Notes: generated by a model from the sequence alone, not told the origin. Counted from the first letter of the stretch, positions 28,090 through 37,508 are shown. The stretch: DNA of 64,000 nucleotides from JACKII01 sp963807085 (GCA_963807085.1 CAWEBB010000020.1:62001-126000); one strand, 5' to 3'. Translations and numbers: made by a program.

Positions 28090-28273
28090 TTTCGTTCGTC
28101 TTTCAGCCCCTTACGCCATATGCGGACAAATTTCGGCGATTGATGAAGCAAATCATTAAGGAATCCTGCGGTATTATTGTTTTAACCAAGCACGAGCACA
28201 AAGTGATTGTGTTATTGTGTGTTCGGCTATTGTACTCGATTTTCTCTTTCTGACACGGGCTTGAGGCCAGCGC

Positions 28274-28648
28274 ATGGGTAAAACGATCCTGATCGTGGAA
28301 GACAATGAGTTGAACATGAAACTGTTCAACGATTTGCTCTGCGCCCACGGGTTCGAAACGCTCCAGACCAACGACGGGGTTAGCGCGATGCGGATTGCGC
28401 GGGAAGAACAGCCGGACCTGATCATCATGGATATTCAGCTTCCGGAAGTCTCGGGTCTGGAGGTGACGAAATGGCTGAAGGCCGACGACAGTGTCCGCCA
28501 CATTCCCGTTGTCGCCGTCACCGCCTTTGCCATGAAGGGCGACGAGGAGAAAATCCGCCGGGGTGGCTGTGAGGATTATCTGCCGAAGCCGATCAAGGTT
28601 GCGACCTTTATCGAGGCCGTTCGGCGCAATTTGAACCTTTCCAATTAA
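28274..28648 (+). CDS. divK: single-domain response regulator DivK
   Basis: A 124-residue receiver-only protein. ILIVEDNELNMKLFNDLL, the phosphorylated Asp in LIIMDIQLPEVSG (about 53), AVTAFAMKGDEEKIRRGGCE and YLPKPIKVATF match DivK closely. In Caulobacter it links the histidine kinases PleC/DivJ to DivL-CckA and so to CtrA. Here it precedes pleD, the conserved alphaproteobacterial order. The 180 bases upstream are markedly AT-rich for this genome, which suits a promoter. Confidence 0.94.
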   Translation: MGKTILIVEDNELNMKLFNDLLCAHGFETLQTNDGVSAMRIAREEQPDLIIMDIQLPEVSGLEVTKWLKADDSVRHIPVVAVTAFAMKGDEEKIRRGGCEDYLPKPIKVATFIEAVRRNLNLSN

Positions 28649-28751
28649 CCTCTGATTTGCTGATTTCCCCTATTTTTAAGAGAGCCGCTGAGGGACTGGC
28701 GCAGTCGTCGCTTCGACCCCAAAGCAGACGCGGCCGGCGGGGTTTGACTGA

Positions 28752-30170
28752 ATGACAGCGCGTATTCTTGTGGTTGACGACAATGCCGCGAACCGGGCGT
28801 TGCTGCACGCGAAACTGACGGCCGAATATTACACCGTGACCTGCGTCTCGAGTGGGGAGGCCGCGCTGGAATCCGTGCGTGAAAGCGCACCGGACGTGAT
28901 CTTGCTGGACGTGATGATGCCCGGCATGAACGGCCATGAAGTCTGCCGCCGGCTCAAGACCGACAGCCGGCTCAGCCATATTCCGGTGGTGATGGTGACC
29001 GCCCTCGATACGCCGGAAGAAATGGTGCAGGGGCTGGAATGCGGCGCGGATGACTTCCTGACCAAGCCGCTGGACGATCTGGCCTTGTTTGCCCGTGTAC
29101 GCTCGCTGGTGCGACTGAAGCGGGTGCTGGACGAATGGCGTTTGCGCCAGCCGGAAGCGTTGGGCGACGCCGGCGGCGAGGCGCTTGCCGACGAACCCGT
29201 GGATGAAGCGCGATTGCTGCTGCTGACGGCTAGTGCCGACGTGCGCCGCGCCATCGATGCGGCGGCCAGAGCGCTGTGCCATCAGGTGCGCTGCGCAAGC
29301 GGTCTGAGCGGGGAAGACGTCGCGGCGGCGACGCGCGGCTTTGACCTGATCCTGGCGGACCTAAGTTGTCCGTCGACCGACGCCCTTCGCTTGTGCTCTG
29401 AAGTGCGCTCCGACGAGGCGAGCCGTCATGTGCCGTTCGTCCTGATTGGCGAACGGGCGCAGCGCGAGCAGCTTTTCAAGGGGCTGGACCTGGGGGCGAA
29501 CGAGTATCTGCTGTGCCCGCTCAACCGGAACGAGGTCACGGCGCGCCTCGCTACTCAGGTGCGGCGGCACCGGCTGCAGCAACGGATCCAGAGCCGGCAT
29601 CGGGCGAGCCTGGATCAGGCCATGCATGACGCGCTGACCGGGCTCTACAACCGGCATTACATGCAGCGGCACCTGCCGCGGCTGCACGCGCGGGCGCAGG
29701 ATTCGGGGCGGCCGCTGGCACTGATCGTCTGCGATTTGGACCATTTCAAGGCGGTGAACGACCGCTATGGCCACGCCGCGGGCGATGCCGTGCTGACGGC
29801 GGTGGCCGCGCGGCTGACCGCGGGCGTGCGCGCGCCGGACATGGTCACCCGTTTCGGCGGCGAGGAGTTCATCGTGCTGTTGCCGGATACCGACCTGGAG
29901 GCGGCGTCGGGCACGGCGGAACGACTGCGCGAGGCGATCGCCGCTTTGCCGGTGGATCTGCCGTGCGGCGCATCCATCTCCGTCACGGGCAGTTTCGGCG
30001 TTAGCACCGTGCTATGGGACGAGAGCACCACCGAAGCGGCGATCTGCCGCGCCGATGCCGCCCTCTATCGGGCCAAGCGGCAAGGCCGCAACCGGGTGGT
30101 AGCATCATCGGGCGGGTGTCAGGCCGCCGCCGGCCCGCCGGTTGCGCCTGCGCTACGCACGGTCGTCTGA
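28752..30170 (+). CDS. pleD: response regulator diguanylate cyclase PleD
   Basis: A 472-residue protein with receiver, receiver-like and GGDEF domains. The first receiver has ILLDVMMPGMNG with the phospho-Asp and FLTKPLDD. The second (about 155-280) is divergent, as in Caulobacter PleD. The cyclase has the signature GGEEF at about 369-373 and an RxxD inhibitory site (RAPD) just before it. It makes c-di-GMP on phosphorylation and controls the motile-to-sessile change. It follows divK by 103 bases. Confidence 0.95.
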   Translation: MTARILVVDDNAANRALLHAKLTAEYYTVTCVSSGEAALESVRESAPDVILLDVMMPGMNGHEVCRRLKTDSRLSHIPVVMVTALDTPEEMVQGLECGADDFLTKPLDDLALFARVRSLVRLKRVLDEWRLRQPEALGDAGGEALADEPVDEARLLLLTASADVRRAIDAAARALCHQVRCASGLSGEDVAAATRGFDLILADLSCPSTDALRLCSEVRSDEASRHVPFVLIGERAQREQLFKGLDLGANEYLLCPLNRNEVTARLATQVRRHRLQQRIQSRHRASLDQAMHDALTGLYNRHYMQRHLPRLHARAQDSGRPLALIVCDLDHFKAVNDRYGHAAGDAVLTAVAARLTAGVRAPDMVTRFGGEEFIVLLPDTDLEAASGTAERLREAIAALPVDLPCGASISVTGSFGVSTVLWDESTTEAAICRADAALYRAKRQGRNRVVASSGGCQAAAGPPVAPALRTVV

Positions 30171-30197
30171 CCGTCGTCGGCCCGCAGACGTTACACG

Positions 30198-30650
30198 CTA
30201 TGCCGGCTTTTTCAGCATGAAGGCAGAGCGCTTGCAGTAGGCGACCTCCACGCCCTTCTGGTTGAAGCCGCGATGCTCGAATAGCACGACGCCGGCGTTC
30301 GGGCGGGACTTGCTCTCGCGCTTTTCCAGCACCGTGGTCTGGCTGCGCACCGTGTCGCCGTGGAACACCGGCGCGCGGAAGGCGACATCGGTCATGCCTA
30401 AATTGGCGATGGTGGTACCCAGCGTCGTATCCTGCACCGAGACGCCGATCACCAGCCCCAGTGTGAACAGCGAGTTGACGATGCGCGCGCCGAACTCGGT
30501 CTCCTTGCCGAATTCCTCGTCCAGGTGCAGCGGCTGCGGGTTATGGGTCAGCGCGCAGAACATCACGTTGTCCATTTCCGACACGGTGCGGGTCAACGCG
30601 TGATCGAACACCTGGCCGATCTCAAACTCTTCGAAATACAGGCCTGCCAT
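30198..30650 (-). CDS. MaoC-family hot-dog dehydratase
   Basis: A 150-residue hot-dog-fold protein (R-hydratase group). YFEEFEIGQVFDHALTRTVS is the usual start. ALTHNPQPLHLDEEFGKETE includes the catalytic Asp/His region (NPxPxHxD), and GTTIANLGMTDVAFRAPVFH and HGDTVRSQTTVLEKRES follow. Expected to hydrate an enoyl-CoA such as mesaconyl- or fatty-enoyl-CoA. It converges on pleD with 27 bases between. It is downstream of the erythronate-dehydrogenase-like gene on the same strand, possibly one operon. Confidence 0.9.
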   Translation of the reverse strand: MAGLYFEEFEIGQVFDHALTRTVSEMDNVMFCALTHNPQPLHLDEEFGKETEFGARIVNSLFTLGLVIGVSVQDTTLGTTIANLGMTDVAFRAPVFHGDTVRSQTTVLEKRESKSRPNAGVVLFEHRGFNQKGVEVAYCKRSAFMLKKPA

Positions 30651-30680
30651 GGGGCGGCTCCTCTTCTGTCTGGGGCGGGA

Positions 30681-31589
30681 TCAAAGACCGTTGATGTGGC
30701 TTCGGATCAAACTATCCAGGTCGTCCGCTGGCGGGAAGCCCATCGCGTCGGCCCGCGGCGTAACGAAATGGGCCGGCCACGAGCCGACGATGCCGTCGAT
30801 GGCCGGATCGTGCCGGAACCTGACCAGGCCCGTATCGCCGCCGGCACGGCTCAGCGCCGCCACCATCTGGCGCACGGTGACAGTGATACCCGGCACGTTC
30901 ACCACCCGCCAGGGCGCGAACGCGGCCTCTTCCAGGTCGAGCGCGTGCACCAGCGCTTGTGTGACGCTGGCGGGCGAGGCGATCCAGAGCGCCAGGTCCG
31001 GGCTCACCGGGCAGATGCTTTCCTCGCCCGCCAGGGGCTCGCGCAGAATGCCGCTCGCGAAGCTGCTGGCCGCCGCGTTCGGCTTGCCAGGCCGGATCAC
31101 CACCGTCGGCAGGCGCAGCGTGCGGCCCTGGACATAGCCCTTGCGGCTGTAATCGTTTACCAGCAGCTCACCCAGCGCTTTTTGCGTGCCATAGGAGCTT
31201 TGCGGCATTGTCGCGGTCCGGTCGTCCACGCTGTCGACCGCGCCGAACACGGCAAGCGAGCTGGTGAACAGGAACTTCGGGCAGGTGCCGAGCCCGCGGC
31301 AGCGGTCCAGAACTGCCCGCAACCCGGTCAGGTTTACCTGGTAGCCCTGTGCGAAATCCGCCTCCGCCCCGGCGGAGACAACGGCGGCCAGGTGAATGAC
31401 GGCGGTGGTCTCGGGCGTGATTGCCTGTGCCAGAGTTTCGGTCAAATCGCCGGTCAGCACCTTCGCGCCGGCGGGCGGGTTTGGCGGCGGCACCAGGTCG
31501 GCCAGCACCAGCTTTTCGCCGCGGTCTGCCAGAATCTCGGTCACGCGCCGGCCCAGAAACCCGCCTGCGCCGGTGATGGTAATGGTCAT
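30681..31589 (-). CDS. denD: NAD-dependent epimerase/dehydratase, D-erythronate dehydrogenase-like
   Basis: A 302-residue extended short-chain dehydrogenase. The cofactor motif is TGAGGFLGRR at the N-terminus, TSSLAVFG is the substrate-site strand, and YGTQKALGE carries the Tyr-x3-Lys pair. RLPTVVIRPGKPNAAASSFA and its C-terminus FPPADDLDSLIR are characteristic of DenD, which oxidises D-erythronate. No OtnK/OtnC-type kinase or aldolase lies beside it, so the role may be broader. The gene is divergent from the CoA-transferase. Confidence 0.8.
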   Translation of the reverse strand: MTITITGAGGFLGRRVTEILADRGEKLVLADLVPPPNPPAGAKVLTGDLTETLAQAITPETTAVIHLAAVVSAGAEADFAQGYQVNLTGLRAVLDRCRGLGTCPKFLFTSSLAVFGAVDSVDDRTATMPQSSYGTQKALGELLVNDYSRKGYVQGRTLRLPTVVIRPGKPNAAASSFASGILREPLAGEESICPVSPDLALWIASPASVTQALVHALDLEEAAFAPWRVVNVPGITVTVRQMVAALSRAGGDTGLVRFRHDPAIDGIVGSWPAHFVTPRADAMGFPPADDLDSLIRSHINGL

Positions 31590-31713
31590 GGGCTCGCCCT
31601 ATGTGTCATGCTGCGGCACCATTCGAGTGGCCTCGCCATCTCTTTTATCATGAGGACTGCCGCTTCATGCAAAGGCAGAAACCGCTTTTTCACAACTCCG
31701 CCGGGAGAATGCC

Positions 31714-32901
31714 ATGTTGCCGCTAGAGGGCGTCCGCATTCTGGCCGTGGAGCAGTATGGGGCCGGGCCGTTTGGCACGCTGCAACTGGCTGACCTGGGC
31801 GCGGAGATTATCAAGATTGAAAACGCCGGCGAGGGCGGCGATGTGGGCCGCCATGTGCGCCACCCGCAGGATCCGCTGGCACAGGGCGACTCCCTGTTCT
31901 TCCAGGCGTTCAACCGCAACAAGCGCTCGATCACCCTGAACCTGAAGAGCCCGCGCGGGCAGGAGATTTTCCGCAGGCTGGCGGCGGATGCCGACGCGGT
32001 GTTCAACAATCTGCGCGGCGATCTGCCGGGCAAGCTCGGCCTGACCTATGACCAGCTGAAGGACGTAAACGAACAGATCGTCTGCGTGCATCTGTCGGCC
32101 TATGGCCGCGAGGGCGAGCGGGCGGCATGGCCCGGCTATGACTATCTGATGCAGGCGGAATGCGGCTATCTCGCCGTGACGGGAGAGCCGGGCGGCCCGC
32201 CTTCGCGCATGGGCCTCTCGCTGGTAGACCTTTCCACCGGCCTGCAGGCGGCGATTGCGTTGTCCTCCGGCATTGTCGGCGCACGGGCGAGCGGCAAGGG
32301 CGCGGATTACGACGTTTCCCTGTTCGACGCGGCCATGGCCAACATCGCCTATGTAGCCGCCTGGTATATGACCATGGGCGTGAACACGACGCGCGAGCCG
32401 CGCTCCGCCCATCCGAACCTGACCCCCAGCCAGCTCTACAAGACGAAGGACGGTTGGATTTTTCTCATGTGCAACAAGGAGAAATTCTGGCCGGCGCTCT
32501 GCGCGAAAATCGGGCGGCCGGAATGGACGACGGAGTTCCCCGACTTCGCCAGCCGCCTGAAGCATCGGGACAGGCTGACCGGGCTTCTGGACGAGGCGCT
32601 CTCGGGCAAAACGACCGCGGAGTGGATGCAGGCGTTCGGCGGGGCGGTCCCCGCCGCACCCGTGAACGATATCGGCCAAGCGTTGGAAAATCCCTTCGCC
32701 CAGACGACCGGCCAACTGGTGCGCTACGCGGCGCCGGACGGGACGGCGGTCGGCTCCACCGGCCCGGCCATCCGCATGCAGGACCTGCCGCCGATGGTGC
32801 ATGCGGCCCCAGCGCTGGCGGCGGACCAGGAAGCGGTGCTGGGCGAGTTGGGGTTCACGGCGGACGAGATCGAGGGACTGCGCCGGGAAGGGGCGCTTTG
32901 A
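31714..32901 (+). CDS. CaiB/BaiF-type family III CoA-transferase
   Basis: A 395-residue formyl-CoA transferase-fold protein that moves CoA between acids. LEGVRILAVEQYGAGPFGTL and LADLGAEIIKIEN are the typical start, FFQAFNRNKRSITLNLKSPR follows, and the Asp in MGLSLVDLSTGLQ (about 173) is the catalytic residue. AAPVNDIGQALENP is the C-terminal family motif. Its stop overlaps the start of the broken SDR gene, so the two formed an operon before the damage. Confidence 0.92.
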   Translation: MLPLEGVRILAVEQYGAGPFGTLQLADLGAEIIKIENAGEGGDVGRHVRHPQDPLAQGDSLFFQAFNRNKRSITLNLKSPRGQEIFRRLAADADAVFNNLRGDLPGKLGLTYDQLKDVNEQIVCVHLSAYGREGERAAWPGYDYLMQAECGYLAVTGEPGGPPSRMGLSLVDLSTGLQAAIALSSGIVGARASGKGADYDVSLFDAAMANIAYVAAWYMTMGVNTTREPRSAHPNLTPSQLYKTKDGWIFLMCNKEKFWPALCAKIGRPEWTTEFPDFASRLKHRDRLTGLLDEALSGKTTAEWMQAFGGAVPAAPVNDIGQALENPFAQTTGQLVRYAAPDGTAVGSTGPAIRMQDLPPMVHAAPALAADQEAVLGELGFTADEIEGLRREGAL

Positions 32902-33057
32902 TCACGGACTTCTTGGGCAAGAACACCTTCATCACCGGCGGCGCTGCCGGCTAGGGCATGACGGTGGCAGTTGCGGATATGAAGGAGGACGCAATCGAGC
33001 CTGCCGTGGCGGCGATCAAGGCTGAGGGCGGCGAGACAAAGTTGGGCCTATCCACTT
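32898..33057 (+). pseudogene. short-chain dehydrogenase fragment, truncated beside IS630
   Basis: The frame starts at TTG 32898, overlapping the CoA-transferase stop: LITDFLGKNTFITGGAAG, then a TAG at 32952-32954, then in the same frame GMTVAVADMKEDAIEPAVAA. Intact SDRs have about 14 more residues (GIGLGMARAFAKA-like) between those parts, so a small in-frame deletion seems to have made the stop. After AEGGETKLGL the gene ends at the IS630 boundary. No continuation is found on the far side of the element. This is real decay, unlike the single-base errors elsewhere. Confidence 0.75.
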
Positions 33058-34228
33058 ATACCGTCCGACCTATGAAATGACCTTTTTGACCCAAGGCTGG
33101 AGGCACAGGCTTTGAATTCGATGCGGTCGGTCCGCGAGGGCGTTCCAGGCATCGCAGCACGCCTTCACGATGTCTTCCGGGTCCGACCAGAGTTGGAGGG
33201 AGAGAAAGCGCTCCCGGAGGAACAGCCAGACCCGCTCGATGGGATTGCATTCGGGAGCGTAAGGTGGCTGGTGGAGCAGCGTCACATTATCGGGCACGGT
33301 TAAGGCAGCGGTGGTGTGCCACCCGGCGCCGTCGAGAACCATGAGTGCATGCTCGTCCTCGCCCAGGGTTTTGGCGAAGTCTTCCAGGAAGCGATCCATC
33401 GCCTTGGTCGAGACCGTCGGCAGGATCAACGCAAAGGCCGCTCCGGTGGCGGGCTCGGCAGCGGCGAAGATATAGGTCCAGTCGAACCTTTGATCGCACA
33501 GCCCGGGCGGGCGCTGTCCTTTCAGCCACCAGCGATGACAGAGGCGCCCCTTCTGGCCGACGCGCGCCTCGTCCTGAAAGAACAGGCGGACCCGCTTGGT
33601 CGGATGGGTCGCGGCGATTTCCTTCAGACTGTCGCGGAGCCCTTTTTTTGAAAGCGTTCCTGCGCCTGCCGATCGCCCTTCGGGTGGAAGGGCCGCGCCT
33701 TCTGTCGCGACAGCCCCATACGCCGCAGCAGCCGCGTCACGCTGTCGGGATGCATCGTCTTGGCGAACCGCCGGAAGATCCAAGCCGCCAGGGCTTCGCC
33801 CGTCCAGGGCACACGCCGTCCACCTCCGGCTGCGGGCCTTTGTAGACGGCATTGGCCAGAACCGCCTGCTCGCTTTCGGTCAACCGTTCCCGGCGATGGC
33901 CCTTCGGGCGGTCGAACAAGCCATCGACGCCCTCGGCGTTGTAGCGGATGACCGCATCGCGCAGGGCCTGGCGGTCCATCCCCGCCAGACGCGCCGCCTC
34001 GGCCCGGCTCATACCGTCCAACGCGTGAGCAATCGCATAGGCACGCGCCGCCGCCCGACCGTTGCGACAGCGCCGCGCCCAACGCCGTAGCTCCCCGGCC
34101 GTCATGACATCCGTTATCTTGAGCTTTCCCGACATGCTCTCCCCCTCATCTGGTGGAGCATGATCGAATCACACACCCGCCCGCCTTGGGAAGCCCTTCG
34201 CAGAGTCAATTCATCAGTCGAGCGGTAT
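33058..34228 (-). mobile_element. IS630-family insertion sequence
   Basis: An element of about 1.17 kb. The left end reads ATACCGTCCGACCTATGAAA from 33058. The right end, read on the minus strand from 34228, gives ATACCGCTCGACTGATGAAT; about 20 of 25 bases match as an inverted repeat. Both ends are at TA, the IS630/Tc1-mariner target. A single transposase gene occupies nearly the whole length. It cuts off the SDR gene on its left. Confidence 0.8.
33070..34135 (-). CDS. IS630 transposase, two -1 frame changes, one at A AAA AAG
   Basis: A DDE transposase of about 355 residues. The N-terminal helix-turn-helix part (MSGKLKITDVMTAGELRRWA and RAEAARLAGMDRQALRDAVI) is in the first frame. A change near 33810 leads to VPWTGEALAAWIFRRFAKTM. 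A second at about 33647, in a run of seven A on the coding strand, leads to LRDSLKEIAATHPTKRVRLF. DDE residues are in FFQDEARVG, LMVLDGAGWH and PECNPIERVW. The second site, CAA AAA AAG, is the canonical -1 slippery heptamer, which IS630 members use for programmed frameshifting. The first site looks like a sequence error. Confidence 0.85.
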
Positions 34229-34318
34229 TACTCTGCAGCAATTCGGACGTCCGCCAGGGTGGTCATCTGCAGGACGCGCGCAACGAAAATTGGGTAGGAT
34301 GCTTTAACCCTTGAATTG

Positions 34319-34359
34319 AGAGCAGATTCACCCGATCCACTCGGACCGGGATCTGCTCT
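34319..34359 (-). terminator. inverted repeat at the end of the DUF305 gene
   Basis: Perfect nine-base arms AGAGCAGAT and ATCTGCTCT are separated by a 23-base loop with GC-rich inner sequence. It overlaps the stop of the DUF305 gene (34358) and may end its transcript. There is no T-run, so it could equally be a dispersed palindromic repeat. Confidence 0.45.
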
Positions 34360-35246
34360 AGCGCTTGCAGCGATAAAACCCCCGAAAACCGGCGGTCAGG
34401 CCCGCATCCAGTTCCAGCGTCATGTCAGCCTCCTGCCACGCGCCGTTCGGGGATCCGCTCAGCGAGCCGCCGCCCGGCGCGCTTACCTGTATGGAAATGC
34501 CCTCATCCTGAAGCGCCACACCGGCCGCGATGTCGTCTCCGGACGGCACTTCCACCCGCACCAGATCACCGCCGAGCTTCACCAAGCCGGCCGTGCCTTC
34601 ATCCACGGGACCGATCGCCAGGACCGCCGGACTGTCGGAGGTGTAGGTGAAGATACAGGAGGGGCCGTCGGGAAATAGGCGGGCGATTTCCCCTTCAGTC
34701 ATGAAGCCCGGATCCAGAACCGGTACATCGGCCGTGGAGAGCGCCTGCTCGAGACTCGACGATCTCGCCCACAGCCGCCTCTTGCGGTGCTGATACCACG
34801 CCTGACACCTCAATCTCATTGATGAGATAGCGCATCTGCGCAATTTCCTTGTCCTGTGCGTAGATGATCTCATCGGCCAGCTTGCGCACACGCGCATCCT
34901 CGATGTTGGCGCGGCTCGAGGTCATGATCGCGATCGAATGGTGCGGGATCATGGCCCGCATAAAGCTGGTGTCGCCGACCGTTGTCTGGCTGCGCACCAA
35001 CCAGAGCGAAGCGGCGAAGGCCAGGACGGCGCCCGCGAAAATCGCGGCGTTGATCGTCTTGCTGGAATACATCGACAGCATGAACCCCAACATGATGATT
35101 GCCATCGTTGCGCCCATCAAAATCGCCATATAGGCCCGCGTTTCGGACCAGAAGACATGAGTCCAGAGATAGGTGTTGAGATACATCAGAATGAACATCA
35201 CGACCATGGAGGTCGCGATCATTGCGGCAAATCTCCAATACGACAT
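34358..35246 (-). CDS. membrane-anchored DUF305 protein, one frameshift
   Basis: A protein of about 295 residues. Three or four membrane helices come first (FAAMIATSMVVMFILMYLNT, YMAILMGATMAIIMLGFMLS, INAAIFAGAVLAFAASLWLV). The DUF305 helical domain follows with MIPHHSIAIMTSSRA and YAQDKEIAQMRYLINEIE. The frame changes near 34765: AVGEIVE then SLEQALSTADVPVLDPG. The C-terminal part (about 170-295) is a soluble acidic domain I cannot name. DUF305 proteins often occur with metal-stress genes, but none is adjacent. The ATG at 35246 gives a short basic start, MSYWRFAAM. Confidence 0.83.
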
Positions 35247-35789
35247 GGTATTTCCTCTCGCTTGTGCAGCGGTCGTCCGGTTCCGGCGCCACCAACCATC
35301 ACCTAACGAGCTTCCAGCGCTGGAAGGTTCCGCACATTTCTTTGGCAGTGCCGATTAACGAGACCTGTGTGCGGATCGACAGCCATGGGTTCGTCTCGTG
35401 ACGAGCGAAAGAGGGTCGAAGCCGAGCAACCGGTCAGACGTCTCCATATCGGTCTGTGTCCGCTCATCCCGGATTAGGGCGTTGGCGAGGAGCAGGACCA
35501 GCCTTGTGCACTCACCGGCCCCGAATCTTGGCCCGCCATCCGGCGGCGTTCCGCGGAAATTGCGCAGGCGATTCTCGGCGCCAACGCCGCGCCGTCGTGA
35601 TGGCGTGCGACCGAAACCCGAGGCGGGTGCAGTTCGGCGTTTGGCGTGCTTGCGACTCCCGATTTGATCGGCGCGAGGCAATCCATCCGCCTTTAACTTT
35701 TCTTACCGCCGGTGAATTGCCTCGCCGCTCTTGGCGCGGCTTGCAATTTCACCGGAGGGTGAGAGTTACGATGATTGAGCCGATATACG
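35247..35789. other. 540-base gap without a recognisable gene
   Basis: Open frames occur on both strands (for example complement 35355-35681, rich in Arg and Gly), but none resembles a protein I know, and they look like by-products of GC-rich DNA. No hairpin-plus-T terminator or tRNA is seen. The segment between DUF305 and the carbonic anhydrase gene may hold the DUF305 promoter at its left end, and the rest may be remnant DNA. Confidence 0.5.
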
Positions 35790-36332
35790 CTACCCTAGTG
35801 ACGCCCGGTGCTCTTTTGCGTTCTTCACATAGCCGGCCGTCGCCAGCTTGTGACGCTCGATCTCTTCGGCTGAGAGATCTCGCATTTTTTTGGCGGGCGC
35901 ACCGGCCCATAGTTCGCCCGACGGCACCACCTTGCCAGGCGTCACCACCGCGCCGGCGGCGACCATGGCGTCGCTCTCCACCACCACACCGTCCAGCAGC
36001 AGCGCGCGCATGCCGATAAAGGCGCGGTCGTGGATGGTGCAGCCGTGGATCACGCACTGGTGGCCGATCAGGATGTCGTTGCCAATATAGGTGCCGAAGC
36101 GGCCGCCGGTCACGTGTACCACCGTGCCGTCCTGCAGGTTCGTGCGCGCGCCGATCTTCACCTCGTGCACGTCGGCGCGGACGACGGTGTTGTACCAGAG
36201 GCTGGCCTTGTCACCGATTTCCACGTCACCGACGACGATGGTGCCGGGCGCGAGGAATACCTCGCGCCCGATTTTCGGCGTGATGCCTTTGTAGGGGAGG
36301 ACCAGGCCCTCCCGCTGTAGGTCAACGCTCAT
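35790..36332 (-). CDS. gamma-class carbonic anhydrase family protein
   Basis: A 180-residue left-handed beta-helix (hexapeptide repeat) trimeric protein. VVRADVHEVKIGARTNLQDG, GNDILIGHQCVIHGCTIHDR and FIGMRALLLDGVVVESDAMV carry the zinc histidines of the gamma-CA fold (H in VVHV, GHQC and HGC). Members interconvert CO2 and bicarbonate or bind acyl-CoA; activity cannot be assumed. The start at 36332 (MSVDLQREGLV) has GAGGA about 10 bases upstream and is preferred over an ATG five codons earlier. Separated from argC by about 20 bases on the same strand. Confidence 0.9.
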   Translation of the reverse strand: MSVDLQREGLVLPYKGITPKIGREVFLAPGTIVVGDVEIGDKASLWYNTVVRADVHEVKIGARTNLQDGTVVHVTGGRFGTYIGNDILIGHQCVIHGCTIHDRAFIGMRALLLDGVVVESDAMVAAGAVVTPGKVVPSGELWAGAPAKKMRDLSAEEIERHKLATAGYVKNAKEHRASLG

Positions 36333-36353
36333 GAGATTGGTCCTCAAACAGAG

Positions 36354-37397
36354 TTACGGGTAGAGCGGTTCCAGGCGTAGCCCTTCGGTCTCGTCGAGCC
36401 CAAAGAGCAGGTTCATGTTTTGCAGCGCCTGGCCGGAGGCTCCCTTCATCAAGTTATCGATGACAGAGACCAGCACCATCTGCCCCGGCACGCCAGCGGA
36501 GCCTAGCCCGATAAAGCAGTAGTTGGAGCCGCGCACCTGGCGGGTTGCCGGCCAAGCGCCAGCGGGCGTCAGGTGGACGAATGGTTCGTTTGCATACGCG
36601 TTTTCCAGCGAGGCGCGCAGGTCACCCTCGGTCGCGCCGCTGGCTGGGCGGATATAGGCGGTGCACAGCATGCCCCGGTTGATCGGGATCAGGTGGGGCG
36701 AGAACACCACGTGCATCGGCTTGCCGACCGCCTGCGACAGGGTCTGCTCGATCTCCGGCTGGTGGCGGTGCTTGCCCAGATTGTAGGGATGGAAGCCGTC
36801 ATGCACTTCGGAGAAGATCAGGTCCAGCTTGGCCGAGCGCCCGGCGCCCGTGACGCCGGACTTGGCATCGACGATGATGCCGTCCTGCTCGATCAGGCCG
36901 TCGTTCAACAGCGGCAGCAGTGGCAGCGCCGCACAGGTCGGGTAGCAGCCCGGATTGGCAATCAGCCGCGCGTTGCCGATGGCGTTGCGCGCGATCTCGG
37001 TCAGGCCATAAACGGCCTCTTTCTGCAATTCCGGGGCGTAGTGCTCGTGACCATAGACTTTGGCGTACAGGTCCGTGTCCACCAGCCGGAAGTCGGCGGA
37101 GAGGTCCACGATCTTCAGATGTGCCGGCAGCTTGGCGATCACCTGTTGCGTGGTTGCGTGCGGCAAGCAGCAGAACACGGCGTCGATGCCGGACCAGTCC
37201 ACCTCGTCGATCTTGACCAGGGTCGGCAGCTTCTGCGGCAGCGTGTGCGGGTAGACCGCCGTCATCTCCTGCCCGGCATTGCTGTCGGCGGTGAGTGCTG
37301 CGATGCGGAATCGCGGATGCCCTGCCAGCAGGCGCAGCAGTTCTGCGCCCGTATAGCCGGAGGCACCGAGAATCGCGATGTTGATGTCCTTTTGCAT
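36354..37397 (-). CDS. argC: N-acetyl-gamma-glutamyl-phosphate reductase
   Basis: A 347-residue enzyme of arginine biosynthesis that reduces N-acetylglutamyl phosphate to the semialdehyde with NADPH. The Rossmann start ILGASGYTGAELLRLL, the catalytic cysteine in LIANPGCYPTCAALPLLPLL (about 149) and HRHQPEIEQTL are diagnostic. Gene order rplM-rpsI-argC is a known alphaproteobacterial arrangement, but a strong terminator stands between rpsI and argC, so argC likely has its own promoter. Confidence 0.96.
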   Translation of the reverse strand: MQKDINIAILGASGYTGAELLRLLAGHPRFRIAALTADSNAGQEMTAVYPHTLPQKLPTLVKIDEVDWSGIDAVFCCLPHATTQQVIAKLPAHLKIVDLSADFRLVDTDLYAKVYGHEHYAPELQKEAVYGLTEIARNAIGNARLIANPGCYPTCAALPLLPLLNDGLIEQDGIIVDAKSGVTGAGRSAKLDLIFSEVHDGFHPYNLGKHRHQPEIEQTLSQAVGKPMHVVFSPHLIPINRGMLCTAYIRPASGATEGDLRASLENAYANEPFVHLTPAGAWPATRQVRGSNYCFIGLGSAGVPGQMVLVSVIDNLMKGASGQALQNMNLLFGLDETEGLRLEPLYP

Positions 37398-37473
37398 CGC
37401 TCAACACTCCTTGGGGGTTGGGGGTGAGAGGGGCAGCCGCACCATAGCGTCTGCCCGGAAAATGGAAATGCGC

Positions 37474-37508
37474 CAAAAGAAAAAGGGGCGCCGCACGCGG
37501 CACCCCTT
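37474..37508 (-). terminator. rho-independent terminator after rpsI
   Basis: On the minus strand GGGGTGCCGC and GCGGCGCCCC form a ten-pair stem (one G-U pair) with a tiny loop, followed by TTTTTCTTTT. It lies 28 bases after the rpsI stop and before argC, so it ends the ribosomal protein transcript. Confidence 0.88.

Noticed and set aside
28090..28273. CtrA full site (TTAA-N7-TTAA) upstream of divK
   Set aside because: TTAA and TTAACC occur but not at the seven-base spacing.
35355..35681. Possible small gene in the DUF305-carbonic anhydrase gap
   Set aside because: No recognisable family, no ribosome site and overlapping open frames on the other strand.
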